Assembly (NCBI GenBank): GCA_033026295.1
Contig: CM065183.1
Span: 21,243,202 to 21,307,201, forward strand
Direction of reading: 5' to 3'
DNA length: 64,000 nt
Source of the DNA: Channa striata
Taxonomy: Eukaryota > Chordata > Actinopteri > Anabantiformes > Channidae
In this document: one piece after another, positions 47,007-59,118 of the stretch
Layout of the letters: each line of letters opens with the position of its first letter
How positions within the stretch are numbered: position 1 is the first letter of the stretch
Made by a program: the position numbers and the translations under genes
The notes under the pieces: generated by a model
The model's database searches: none
Told to the model about the DNA's origin: nothing
What the model saw: only the letters and a program-made list of their open reading frames with translations

Positions 47007-50000
47007 ACTGCTAACCACTGTGAGTGTTTCACAGACGACCAACCCAACATCTTTATGAAGCGATAACTGAGAAAGATTTGAGAGATTGTCAGAGCATGTC
47101 TTCATTTTCACAACACACAAAAAAAAGACTGTAGACTGCAGGACACAGACAGGAACGGACCGACACAAGCAAACACACACGTTCACAACAGATGACGACG
47201 GCGAGAACTGAAAATAAAATGTATTTGACTGTAGGACACAGACATCTGAGGTTAACGTTTCTACATATCTGAGGTACTAATTACATATACTCAGACACTC
47301 AGGCTGGTTCTACAAGCAGATTATGAATAATTTTAGCAACAAACCTGCAGAAACCAATTACAGCCTTGTTTCCTGATGACTTTACAGTATTAAATGTAAC
47401 ACGGGGGGGTGGAGGGGGGGGTAACCCTGCCTGTCATCTCCCTCCGTCCCACACACATCAGTACCACAGGGGACAACTACAAACGCACAGTGACAACAAA
47501 AGTCTTCTAAATATACCCGCAAATGTGCAGACACACACAAACAGGCTGTTAGTGAAGCACGTTCTTTATCGGAGCATGTACAACATCAGTATCCAGGCTA
47601 ATATCCAGTCTGACACACACTCAGACAGTAATTATCATTTATAAATAATAAAACTCTACGAAACATGGCTGAGTACGTTTCTATACATCAGACATCAAAA
47701 CCCACAAATCATCAATAAGCTTTAAAGATTTTTTTATGAAATATTTATTTTTTTACAAAGGGAAATATGGTCTAGAGCAAAATAAGAAAAATCTGCAAAA
47801 GACTCTGCATAAATACAAATAAAATGCCCCAAAACACAACACAAGCTGATCTGAGATACAGACTGACACCAAACCCAAAGTGCAAACTGCCAGCGTTGTG
47901 TAGTCGTCTGGTAAAGACATAACCTCTCTGATAAAACTACACCATAATTTTCTTGCATCAGCATTAACGATGATCTTCTTCCTGCTGAAGCTTCTCCCTC
48001 TCTGTCCCTTCCTGAGTTTGCAGTGTGCAGCTACAGGACCACCAGCATCACCGTCAGACAGAGTTTGATCAACGGCCATTTGCTGGATTCAATTTAGTTT
48101 TTGCTACAGCTGAATAAAAACTATAAAATCATGATAATAACTTACTGATCTGTCCTTTGACTCTTGAATGGGATAAAGGACAAACACCCTGTAAATGTGG
48201 AAGAAAGTCAGGAAAAGCAACGGTTATTTCCTTTTACCCTAAAAGTCTCTCCATCCAGTGACGGTTCTGGCACATTCAGAAACGTGAACACATCCAAGCA
48301 TTGGCAGAAGTTCACTCTCCGACAGGCACGGACAAAACACTGATCTGCCTGAAAGCTTAAAACCATTTAGACAAGTGCTCGTCCACAGATACCGCAAAGC
48401 AAACGTCCCTGGTCTGCAGATTTTCCCATTTGAAAATCGGACTCAGCACTTCAGTCGAGTGATTTCTGAGCTGAAATATATTTATATTCATTATTTCAGG
48501 AGTGTAAAAATGCCAAACTATTGAAGCCTGTTCAGGTTAAAATTGCAGCTATAATTATTAGACATAATGAAGTGCAGTCAGGACATGAAATGAGATGGTG
48601 ACCAAAGAAAAGTTGTGTCTTTTAGCTTCGATTTGTACACGCATGCTGACTGTCAGCAGCTGAACCGAACCGCAGCAGACTGGGTCTGATCAGTTATCAC
48701 ATCCAAATCATCAGTGTGTCGCCTTATGGATTTCAGATTAATGAAATTCGAAAAGCTTTACAGGACAATAAAAGATAATAATGCCCACAAAAAGAGACCA
48801 ATACGCACAAATTAAAGATTAAATTAGAATTTATGATCAATTAAAATGATTTGAAGAATAACAGTTTAGATACAAACTATGATGAACGCACTTTGATCAT
48901 AACATGGGATCAGTCAGGCTGTCACCAACACTGAACGGGCATCTATTTCAAGAGAACATAATCAGCAGACTGATCCATAAAGGAAATATTTATTATAAAG
49001 TATTAATAAGTTACAGCTGGATAAAAACAAGCAGCTCCACCTCAGACATCTACAGTAAAATTAGATTTTTGCATTAAAGCCCAACTGCTTCTAATTCTGT
49101 GTCTAGTTGTGTGTAATGAGCATCACAAAGGAAGTCCCACATTTAGAGCCCAGCAGATGATACAGGAAGGGCCACTAATTACTGGGATGACGGGGGGGAC
49201 GCGCTTCACATCTTACCCACAGCGTGACCGCTGGCTCGTGTTCAGCCCGGGGTAACAGTCACACTTTATTCTTAGTGCTGAAACACTGGGGCTAGCCCTG
49301 CTGCCAAAATTGTCTTCAGCTTCCTTTACGCCGGACCACTGTGAAGTGGGAGCCATGGACTACACGTCCCTCAGGTCTTGGATTAATATAGAACAGCCCA
49401 GAACGCCTCGAGCCCGGGGCCAATCGTAACAGATACAAACACAGAGACACAAATTTCTCAATCGAAATCTGATTTGAGCAAGAAAAGGCCAAGACTCCTG
49501 CAGGTCCACACGATCCATCTGTCCTGTGCGAGTGTGGAAACTCGTGAAATGCTATAAACGAGAGCGAGGCACTGCTAAAAGAATGTGAGTCGACTGTAGC
49601 CCGAGAGCACACAGATGGTCTCAGTGTGCGCGAGTCATGAAATATCCTGCGTACGGCGCGTGATGGAGAGAAACAGGCCGTGCAGTGTTGCTGCGTGATG
49701 CAGATGCTGCACACATCTGCAGCACGGACGACCTAAAGACCTCACGTTCTCGATGTGCACAAACCACACAGAGACACAGTGAGAACCACCTCTCATCAAT
49801 CACCAGGGAAGTTCCAAAATGCCAAAAAGAAGCAGGATCACCAGATCACGACGTGCTTTCCAGCAGCGGATCAAAACCTCTGACCTCTGAAACGAGGGCG
49901 CGTCACTGCTCTGCTCAGCGGTTTTAGCTAACAGGGGTAAAAAACTATTAAAGTAGATCGACGAGGTCCGTATTTCCGTGTACGAGCCTCCACGAGATCG

Positions 50001-50875
50001 TTCTGTAATAAACCTAAACTGCCTGGATCTGAGCGTGAGAGGCGAGCTGCTTCACAGGGGGAGCGAGAGCGGAAACTAATTCCTCTCAGCCGTTAATTCA
50101 TTATCAGGCTCACGTTTCTGTTGCCCTGCTGGGAGCGAACAGAATGAAGACGGAGTTTTTGGGAAGGTCTGACCTGAGCGGGCGGCCGGTCAGAGAAGAA
50201 AACTGTGGCGCAGAGGAAAAACGCACCATGTCACACGTTCGAACATCCATTAGATAAAACTCCCACCAACATGTTTTAGAAGAGCTGGATTTATTCTCCA
50301 CGCCCTGGGTTTGGGGATTATTTTTACCTTTTCAAATAACTACACACAGATGAATCTGATTTATGCAGATTTATGTGACATTAGATCATGTACAAGGATT
50401 ATACGCACCTGTCCTAGTTAACTGCTTAAACATTTATGATATTTCATCTTTCAGCAGAAAACGGTTTAAGGCTGCTTCTAACCAACATCCTTAGAAAAAA
50501 TGAAAAAAACCTCAATTGAAGCTGAGAAAACAAACATAACGTTGGTGCTGGATGTTGAACCAATAAAAGTAAATTTGCAAAATCATCTGAGCTCTGCAAG
50601 AGTTTACAGCCTGTGCAGCCATATTTTATGAACTTATGGTCTGTTTTCAGTGTAAAATCTGAATCTGCAAAGTAACCAACACAGATAAATACACCGGAGT
50701 AAAAAGTACAAGACCTGTCCTTGAAATGCAGTAGATGAGTTCAAAGTGTCTGCACACAAAATGCTACTACCTTTCATTTCCTGTTTGCGTGCTTTCGAAA
50801 ACAGCCACACACACACTTACTGAATTGCTTCAGTGCACTAAAGGAAGTGTCACTGCGTTACTTGAGTGTGCTGTA

Positions 50876-50914
<39 letters not shown>

Positions 50915-53900
50915 CCAGCTCCATCTTTATTGCCGGTCACATGAATTATCCAATAGAGGCTGGTAAAAGCTTCCCAGACTGCAGGCTTTAGCCCAGAGGT
51001 CTGCCCCCCTCCCCGCTCACAAGCTGTTCTGAAAAACCAGGCACAGACCTAAAAACTGCCCCCTCCTCATCAAAAACATACGCTAAGGGTTTTTAAAACG
51101 CGACACGGCGAGGATGAATACCCCAGAGATTAGAGCCGGCGCTGTAGCCAGTTCCTCCCGGCGAGGACTCGGATCAGTTTGTCTTCCGTCAGTCCGTGCT
51201 GGCAGGAAATCAGGAGCAGTTAACGTGCCAAGTGGATCAGGGTGACAATACGGCAGGAGCATGCTGACAACGAGGGGCCGACGCACAGACGTGTGTCAGG
51301 AGAGCTGGGATTTTATCTGATAGTCTGCGCCGAACGGAACACGCCATAAATGTTAACGGTGAAATAAAGCAGGGAACACGACACGTCCTTAGACAGGAAC
51401 CAAAACAAAGAAACGTCTTTGTCCCCGATGGGATGGACGCTGCAACTTTGACAGCTTTGCTCCAGATCCACTTTCCAGTGGATTCTGTCGGAATCTTTTG
51501 TTAAAGCAAAGTTTGCTATAGGACAGACACGTACAAGCCAAAACAGCCAAAACGTTAACGGGAACCATCTCTATGACTTTGAATGGACACTGATCATGCT
51601 CAGTGTCGAGTGTTAGAGAACCCCAGGGTCACCCATGCTTGGAATAAAGGATAAGAAACGCAATGAAAATGATTTTTCATCTGCAGTCATTTTAATTTCT
51701 GAACGTACATCCAGCTTTGTACTGTATTAATATCTAAAACCTGTGCTTGAATGGACAGTAACGTACAGTCCAGCATCAGCAGTAACTTACAAACTTAGTA
51801 CAAGAACGTGCTTGTAGTAGTTCTGCGGATTAAGACTGTAATAAAATCTCTCGTGATGCTGGAAAATAAACTGAGATTCTCGGGAGGAAAAACTATTTGA
51901 ATAAAAATTGAGCTGCAGCTCTGATGGAGCTGAACTCACACAGTCGCTGTAGAGACGAGTGTGTAGCAGGTTTGCTGTGTAATGTGACATTTGTGTTGAT
52001 ACGGCGACATAACGATCAGATGATACAAAGGTAGAATGTGATTTGTTCAGTGATGTATTGATCCTGCTGCTGTGATGTGATGATAATGATAATGTGCAAG
52101 AAAAAAAATGATATTCTAATCAGAGTGAGACAGTGTGTGAAGCTGTAATTACTATGAAGGGGACAGAGATGAGCTCAAACCGGCTAATATCTGCCGTCTG
52201 CTGCATCTGCTTCCTCCCTAAACCGGCGTGTTGCAGTTAAACTCTAATGTCTCATTGCTCCTCTGCACCTGAATCAGAGAAATATTCCTGCTGAACTCAA
52301 CCACGAGGGTAAACGTGCTGTGATGGACCGTCATTAGCATTTCCTTGGCGACGACGAGGGAAATTCCCCCTGATAATGAGAAGACTGCAGATCGGAGACT
52401 GGAGGATGACAAGCTGTGCCGATGCCACGAGACAACGGCAGAGAAACAGCAGAGCGGCACTTGTGTCTGAAGGTAAAACATTTCTTCAAGACAGGTGAGG
52501 AGACGTTTAGCAGCCCCGGAAATTTACACACTACTTACATAATAAGATCTCTGGTGACTGGAGGTTTGTGTAGGATGACGGCGCCGCATCCCGCTCTGGC
52601 TCGTGCTGCGCTGCTGCCTCTCCTCACGCACGCCATTTATGTCTTCACCAAATCTGTCGCCGACACTAATGCGATGTTTCTGAAGGTGAGCGCCTCACGT
52701 CTCCTGCGTTTAAAGCCTCGCCGCTGGAGTTCGTTTAACGGTTATTTGTGTTGACGGGAGGTTTTAGTAAAGACAGAACAGGAAACAGCGGTACGAGGCG
52801 TTTCCAAAAAGCAGCAGTTCTTCATGAGACACTGCTGAGGCTGCGGTCCAACTGAGGAGCACATGAATGCACGTAAAAACTGAGAGTGTGTACACATATC
52901 AAGAAGCAACTGGATATGAATTATGGCTGCCAACCTTCACTTGTTCACATGAACAAACTAAGACGTTTTAATCCATCCAGAGCTAGTCCATGGTCACATG
53001 TGACATCTTCCCAGACAAATTTAGCACAAACTTCAACCTGGTGTAACTGCTGATCTGTGAGTATTTGCAGCTGGACGCACTTCGATAAACAGCCGGGGCT
53101 TCGAATTCTCCGGCCAGACGCCGTTCCTCCCCACTGCAGTCAGCCCGCTGAACAGAACCCCCCAACTCACAGTCACTTCAACCTGCCAAGCTGCACCACC
53201 TCACATTATACCTTTTACTTGTAATATACTATTTCTGTCCACGTTGAGTCACGTGATTTTTGCAGTTACTCGCCTTATTGCGAAACACGCTGTTCTCAAC
53301 AGCAACACTGAACAGTGGGACATGTGCATCCAAGTGTTTAGAGGAGGTCAGATTAAATTCACCGGTAAAAGCGTTTCAGGTGCCTTCTGAAATTTCACCC
53401 TAACCCCCCAACCTTCAGGTTTGTTGCAGAATCTAGGTGAATTGTTATGAAATGTGTTCAGCAACGTAAGTGCCAAAAAAATGAGAAGCCAAGCAACAGC
53501 TATTTGGAAAGAAACTGGCTCTGTATTGGCATGTACGGCCAATCGGATGTAGTGGCGTATGAACAGCGGGGGGCCGGAGCGGCGGTGAAACTAAACTAAA
53601 CTGTAGCCACAACGACGCCTGGATTATATTTAGCATTTAACTTCCTAATGAATATGTAGAACAAATACACTGATAATGAACACATCATCCATCCATTGTC
53701 TATAACCACTTGTCCTGTTGGGGACTGCGGGACGTCTGGAGTCAGGTGGGTGGTGGTCCACTCTGCAAAAGGTCTCCGGTCCATTAACAGACCGACTCAC
53801 AATTCAGAACCACCAGTTAACCTAATGTGCATGTGCTTAGACTGTGGGAGGAAACGGGAGAACCTGGAGAAAAACCACGCAAGCACAGGAAGAACACGCA

Positions 53901-56900
53901 AAGTCCACACCGAAGGAACCCACGAGAACCTGCAACCTCATGGCGGTGAGGTGACAGGCCAACCGCTCCACCACCGTGTCGCATACAACGTGCTAATTAA
54001 TCTTCAAACTAAAGCGACAGTCTCTCTAACTTTAAGAAGCGACCACCTAGATTCAAACTGGACTCAGCTGGACTCACCTTGCGTCCTGTAAATAAATGCA
54101 GCCCTTCATTTATTCACAGAACGTCACGTCACGTCATTCAGTGACGCGTGCAGGGTGCTGCAGGTTGCTCAGGCATTGGGTGAAGCGCCGACGTGTGGTT
54201 ACAGCTCATGTTTACCAGGATTCAAACTTGGCACCACTGACGTCCAACAAGTTTCCTTGTTAGCTCTTAGTGATTATGATCTTTTTTCTTGTATTTACAA
54301 TGATTTAGTGGCTGATGCCAAAGTGCAAACAGGCCGACACACTTCAGCTCCGTTACTCAAGAACCAAGACACCGTCGGCTCACGATCTCCATGTTTTACA
54401 CAAAACGTGAAATGGCTGATACCTTCAAGGAGCGGAGCGCCTATAAATATCACCAAATAGTTATTATCCAAGCCTGCTACTCAGCCTTTTTGCATCCTAA
54501 CGTGTCCTTTGAGAGTTGAACTGCAGAGCCGGCTGTAAATCAGCTGCTGGCTGAATGTCTAGACTGGACGGGTGTGACTGACATAAACAACTGTTTCTCC
54601 TCGCTACACTTTCCAATTAGACCTACGAAACGAAACAAAGACGACTGGTGGAGCGAAACTGCAGAGTCGACAACAGCTCCACGTGTAGACAAAGCTCGTC
54701 ATGAATTCTAACCCGGTCGGCCGCTGTGAGCTGATAGAGCCGTAAAGAGGCGTTGGGGAGAAATGGTAGGAACCGCTGTCCAGGCCTATGAGCGTGTTAC
54801 TAAACGCTCCGTCTCCAATACAAACGCACATTTTGCTGCAGAGGCAGGAAGCAGCAAAGAGATAAAAGCGAGTCAGACTTGAACTAATGAGGAGAGAGAC
54901 ACGCAGAGGAGACGGGACAGGGCTTCGGAAGGCAGGCTGGAGAGCAGCCATTACTGCCTGAGTGACAGGGCGAGCTCTGGTCGGACACACAGTCTGGCCT
55001 CGGCAGAGTCCCACGGCTCGGCCCGAGCTCCCGCCGGTGCCGGTTTGTCTTCATCGTGGCCGCGCGTTCCAGCGCCAGCAGAGGAGAGAGAGCTCTGCCC
55101 ACGCTGCCGGGGCACCGCCGGCTCCCGCTCCTGCCTCACGCAGCACAGACGCCACAAGTGCAGCGGCCGAGTGAGTTTGGAGGCGTGTTCGGGTCGTGAG
55201 AGCTGCTCATTAGACGCAGGCGGCGTTGACGACACGCGATGAAACGAAACGATATTATCTCGTCGAATCTGTGGTTTTACTTTTTAGCTCATTTTAAAGC
55301 CTCACTTAGCAGATTTGTGGCGCTGTGCAATCAGTCTAAATGACACACTGGGGACGCCGCGGAAATGAGCTTCCTGCCCTTCCTACCTGGGACGTACTCG
55401 TTTCCTAAACACATCTTTAAACCCAACGTTTGATGAGGTTTGGCGTTTCTCACACGCAAACCAAAAACTGCATATTCAGAAAGAATGGTGATGTATTGGG
55501 GCTGATGAAAGACTATTCTGACATCAGAATGCAGGAACATGCTGATGTTTAGCAGGAATATCGTTGACCCCATGACTTAACATCAGCACTGGGTCTGCGG
55601 CAGCAGATTTACTACAACAGGAGAAAGATCACGCCCCACCTCTCTAAGAATCGCTCTCTCTCTCGTACGTGCGAGACAAAACACCTTCTGTGACTTGAGG
55701 CTCAATATGTGAGTTAGGAACATGCAGATACGTTAGTTATTTGGTCAAAGGTCAACAAAGACGACAGCTGAGGTAAAGGTGAAATGTTTTTTCAAACTTA
55801 TAGGGAAACAGATGATTTTTACAGTAACGGTAAATTTCCAAGAGTCAGAAACAGTATTTGAGACACGGGCTCCTCGACTGGCTGGATCGGACAGACCACC
55901 AGGTACCGCGAGGAGCCAAATGAGCCGAACACTGAACTACTTTGTTATTATTGCATCAAATTTAGCAGATATCAGGTCCAAATTCTGACAATATGTTCAA
56001 TGACATCTTTGTCAGTCACTCTCTAATTTAGGCAGAAAAAAGAGTTTTTCAAACATCAAGCTGCTGCGTGACACACACAGGCCTCATTTAATTTCTTAAT
56101 TTTCCCACGTTTCCCCTGGAGAAGCTCATTTTGGTCTCACAGTTGTGGAGCTTTTACTGATTAAATCTGGGGCAAACAAATTGAAAACAGCCTGAGGCTT
56201 AAGGGGTTAAAGTCGTCATATTTCAGTCTGAACCAAAGCGAGAAAACCAACTAATGTGTCTACGCATTAACACACTGTACATTTACAGTGTGACAGTAAG
56301 AAAATGTTCCCATCACAAACTGCGACTCAAATGGAGGCGTTCACTGACAAACTGTTTGCTGTAAACTCAAACTTCACTAAACTGAGACTGCGCCTTTATT
56401 TTCAACATTTTTTAGGATCCAGCCCTTCGTCTCCACGTCGTGAGATACAGTGGGGGTCATGACTGCATGATGGACATCATGTATCCTAATAAAAGTGGGT
56501 GACGAATCCGCTTTTCCTGAGTTTATCAGCAACTTTTCCAGATCAAACAGTGAGCCCACAACGTTGCAGATTAACGGTGTGATAAGTCTTTGATAAGTCT
56601 GCAAACAAGTCCAGAGTCAAAGCCACATTGAAACATACGCACAGACGGAAACTGAAAGTACAGGCCTGGATGCACATAGAGCCACAACTTCTGTCAGACA
56701 TGGACCGATATCTGCAGCCTGCATTAAGATCAATTCCTTTAAATGACTGTGGTCTATATATATATATGGATGTTTTGCTTCAATTAATTGCTGAGATGAT
56801 GGTCAGATCAATGTCCACTCCGGATCTGAACATCAACATCCCAGATCAGATCCATTTGGACGTCTACATGATGACCTACGTTCATGCAAAGACAATCATA

Positions 56901-59118
56901 CTTGCAAGATGGCGGCACACAGTGGCGCTGAGGCTCCCGAGTTTCAGTTTTTGTGTAATACTGTGAATATTTGTCCAATACTTTCTGCAGCATTATCCTC
57001 TATGGCATTTTAAACTATCATGTCTTATATGTTTCATTTTAATGTCCAAACGTGCCAACCCCCACTAATTCCATTGTGTGGCATCATACAGTGACAATAA
57101 CGGCTTCTGATTGTTTGGGTTCTGATACAGAACAGTTCATAACATATTATTGTGAATAATTATAAAACAAATTATACTAAACTTATAGAACTTAATTAAA
57201 TGAAGAAATATGTATGTGCATGGAAATTCTTGCACACTGATATAAAGGCATAAGGCTAAAATAAAAAACAAACATATGGTTGTCAATTAATAATCATTTT
57301 TATCCAGCTTAAAATACACATGCACAGAGTGAGAAAACTGCTGCTGAGAGCAAAGAGGCTGCCTGCTAGGACCCCAGTATCCAACCAAAAGGGCACAGGA
57401 CATAATGAGGCTGCCGGTAGCGTATGTATAATTTATTATGTTTAAGGCCTGCTGAGAGAAAAATCTATTTAGCTGAACGAATATGAAGTATGAAAAACTA
57501 TTTTAAGGACAAGTAAACAACACACTTGTGTGACGCCAAGGCCAGAAAATAAAAGGGGGAGTTAGTGCGTGTGTGACTATGATTTGTGGGATCCAGCCTG
57601 TACTGACCTCGCCCAAGTACAGACGTGGTAAAAATCCTTGAAAAATGAAATTTGTACGTTTGCTTTGCCTGTTTAATCTCCCAAATCCCAGATTTCCCTC
57701 TTTCTGCCGTTCATTTTCTTCCCCGCTGACTGAGAACACTCAGATAGGATGCACAATTCTCACAAAAGCCAAACCTCCTTAAATGTCAAAGCTAAAATTC
57801 TGTGGACATAAAAGTTATAGAAGAAAAGCAAACCATGTTTCTCAGGGTCCATTTTAGTAAAAAACTCTTCAGAAGAGCTTCAGATGTTCTGACTTAGCCA
57901 GAATCGGCCTCACCTATCTGACAGGTGTTGGTCTCCGTCATTATCTCTCCACAGGTATAACGCCGGGCTTCGCTCCGTCCCTTCAGGTTCCGTCAGCTGA
58001 TGGCAGATTTTCTCCTGTCACTTCCTGCAGATGACACTCTGCTCTTCCTGTCTTTTTCACCAGACAACTCTAATGTCTCATCACACTTTTCTGCCCGTGT
58101 CTCTGATATGTCTGCTGAGATGAGAGAAGCGAAGACTCTTCACCTCAGTACCTCAGACAGAAGTCCTGGTTTTCCCATCCAGAAATCCAGGTGTCATTGT
58201 TGACGACCAGCTGAGCTTCAGTAACTCAGTAACCCTCCCTCTGATGATAAGCTCCCAACCACTTCACAATCAAACCTCTCAAGAGGATCAGAAATTCGGT
58301 CACATTGGTTGATCAGTCATGAAGGACACACGTCACACCACTACTGAGATCTTTGGATTCATGTCTAGTAGCTGCCTGCATCAGCTTCAGAGCTCTGACT
58401 TTTACATACAGGGAGCTCAACTCTGCAGCACCTGGACACCCTACAATCCTGCGATTGGGCCACTCAGTCCGTCTTCCTCAAGCAGTTTAGTGGACGCAAT
58501 GACCATCTCCTCCAGCCTCTGCTCTCTTTTGTGCACTGCAGTAATTTCAGTAAAAGTATCAGCTGATCAACAGCATCTGTTAGCTCCAACTCCAACATGG
58601 TCCACTCAGCGTTCAGTCACACACACAAAAAGAACGCCACATTAGCCACAGTGGCAGAAAACCGCACCACCACCTTCAGGTTTGGCCGTGTAACTGCAGA
58701 GGGATGTAATTCTCTGAAGGGTCCAGACTAAGCAAAAGCAGAAATCTGGCTTATCACGTGATTTTTAGAAATCTGAACGTTTAAAACCGACTCAGACAAA
58801 ATGGACTGATGATCAGGCAGGAAATCAGCTGAATGAGTGCTGATATATCCAAATGTGTACGTGCATGAAGCCATCATTGTGTGTACGGCTTGCATGGTTG
58901 CACTTGTACCAAGTATCTTACCCGTTTGCGCAGGTTGCAGGTGAGGATGAGGTTGCGGGAAAACGAGTTGGCGAAGGCCGTGTAAAACTCCAAGACCTTG
59001 AGCAGGGCCTCTCTCTTGATGACATGGAGGTCGCAGTACGTTAGAGCTCTGACGTTGGCACACGCGTGTGCGAGGGTGGTTTCTTTCCAGAAGACGTCAC
59101 CAAACACGTCACCTTTAC
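36294..59118 (-). CDS. KCNH5: KCNH5 (Eag2, Kv10.2) potassium channel, last two coding exons; frameshifted as sequenced
   Basis: KCNH5 is a voltage-gated K+ channel subunit of the ether-a-go-go family at the plasma membrane, mainly of neurons. Two minus-strand exons are present: 58922-59118 (cyclic-nucleotide-binding-homology domain) and 36294-37375 (cytoplasmic C-terminus), joined as CNLRKR/IIFRKISEVKKEEEE across a 21.5-kb phase-0 intron. Family hallmarks include [47 protein letters not shown], a C-terminal coiled coil and CQDIFTVSRPVSPDSEKDE. The PAS domain, voltage sensor, pore and C-linker are encoded beyond the right edge. The last exon carries a one-base frameshift at 36990-36994. KCNH1 is the closest alternative, but the C-terminal sequence and the GPHB5/SYNE2 neighbourhood favour KCNH5. 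Confidence 0.93.
38901..39095 (-). mobile_element. internally deleted copy of a teleost dispersed repeat
   Basis: It starts with ATCCGTCCGTAACTGCTTAT and ends with GAGGCGGCAACGCTAACCAC followed by a CCGCCACTGCGCC block. These are the two ends of a widespread fish repeat that includes a tRNA-like TGGTTAGCG box on the other strand. A fuller copy is at 53686-53982, in the same orientation. Confidence 0.65.
39566..39595. repeat. (GT)n microsatellite
   Basis: About 15 GT units in the KCNH5 intron. Confidence 0.95.
42509..42531. repeat. (AAT)n microsatellite
   Basis: A short run of about seven TAA/AAT units after TAATGA. Confidence 0.85.
45900..45925. repeat. perfect hairpin, 11-base arms and 4-base loop
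   Basis: ACGTATATTCC and GGAATATACGT flank TCAC. It lies in the KCNH5 intron, with a third partial copy (GGAATCCTCACG) immediately upstream. Confidence 0.85.
46604..46637. repeat. (CA)n microsatellite
   Basis: About 17 CA units. Confidence 0.95.
46972..47004. repeat. (CA)n microsatellite
   Basis: About 16 CA units, 335 bases from the previous CA tract. Confidence 0.95.
50877..50912. repeat. (AC)n microsatellite
   Basis: About 18 AC units, the longest pure dinucleotide tract seen in the window. Confidence 0.95.
52571..52682 (+). other. exon-like open stretch, unknown (possible orphan exon)
   Basis: ATG at about 52575 opens TAPHPALARAALLPLLTHAI and continues YVFTKSVADTNAMFLK before a good GTGAGC donor. 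A TTGTGTAG acceptor-like site lies just upstream. The composition is coding-like (GC-rich third positions) and the peptide is hydrophobic. I recognise no family and find no partner exon. It is antisense to KCNH5. Confidence 0.15.
53686..53982 (-). mobile_element. near full-length teleost dispersed repeat
   Basis: From CATCCATCCATTGTCTATAA to CAACCGCTCCACCACCGTG, the stretch reads as the reverse complement of a very common non-autonomous repeat of fish genomes. It includes the internal GACTGTGGGAGGAAAC and GCAAAGTCCACACCGAAGG blocks. On its own plus strand it begins with a tRNA-like GGTGGAGCGGTTGG box. Shorter copies occur at 28155 and 38901. Confidence 0.75.
54883..55242 (+). other. GC-rich open stretch with a C2HC-like motif, unproven
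   Basis: A 120-codon frame without ATG includes ELCPRCRGTAGSRSCLTQHR followed by RHKC, with spacing C-x2-C-x12-H-x4-C, and a possible donor GTGAGT after CGGCCGA. Other frames on both strands are also open because the DNA is GC-rich, so this is weak. The patch may instead be a CpG island in the KCNH5 intron. Confidence 0.12.
56885..57060 (+). mobile_element. possible LINE 5' end fragment
   Basis: An exact YY1 site AAGATGGCGGC (56906-56916) is followed by an AT-rich tail (GAATATTTGTCCAATACTTT). YY1 sites of this kind often start LINE 5' UTRs. There is no coding sequence to confirm it. Confidence 0.25.
57955..58740 (+). mobile_element. degenerate LINE reverse transcriptase remnant
   Basis: A frame opening PADDTLLFLSFSPDNSNVSS carries the RT catalytic-type A-D-D box. 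One frame over, GVIVDDQLSFSNSVT (58190-58234) matches the block that follows in fish LINEs of the L2-like type. Frameshifts and stops show it is dead. The sequence to about 58740, with TTCAGGTTTGGCCGTGTAAC near the end, appears to belong to the same unit. Confidence 0.7.
58922..59118 (-). CDS. KCNH5: KCNH5 penultimate coding exon (cyclic-nucleotide-binding-homology domain)
   Basis: This 197-base exon completes a Gly codon and then encodes [40 protein letters not shown] and ends FSRNLILTCNLRKR. It covers the second half of the cyclic-nucleotide-binding-homology domain, which in EAG channels is not gated by nucleotide. The acceptor is CTTCATCAG and the donor is GTAAGA. It is nearly identical to mammalian Eag2 over its whole length. 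Confidence 0.97.

Larger units (their letters stand above)
37376..58921 (-). other. KCNH5: last intron of KCNH5 (21.5 kb)
   Basis: The intron has ends GTAAGA (58916-58921) and CCCCTGCAG (37376 on). It contains microsatellites, teleost dispersed repeats (38.9 and 53.7 kb), LINE-derived sequence (56.9 and 58.0-58.7 kb), a hairpin at 45.9 kb and two weak exon-like stretches (52.6 and 55.0 kb). No recognisable nested gene was found. Confidence 0.8.

Noticed and set aside
54604..55014. 136-codon minus-strand open frame
   Set aside because: It overlaps other long frames in a GC-rich patch and shows no domain; treated as composition-driven.
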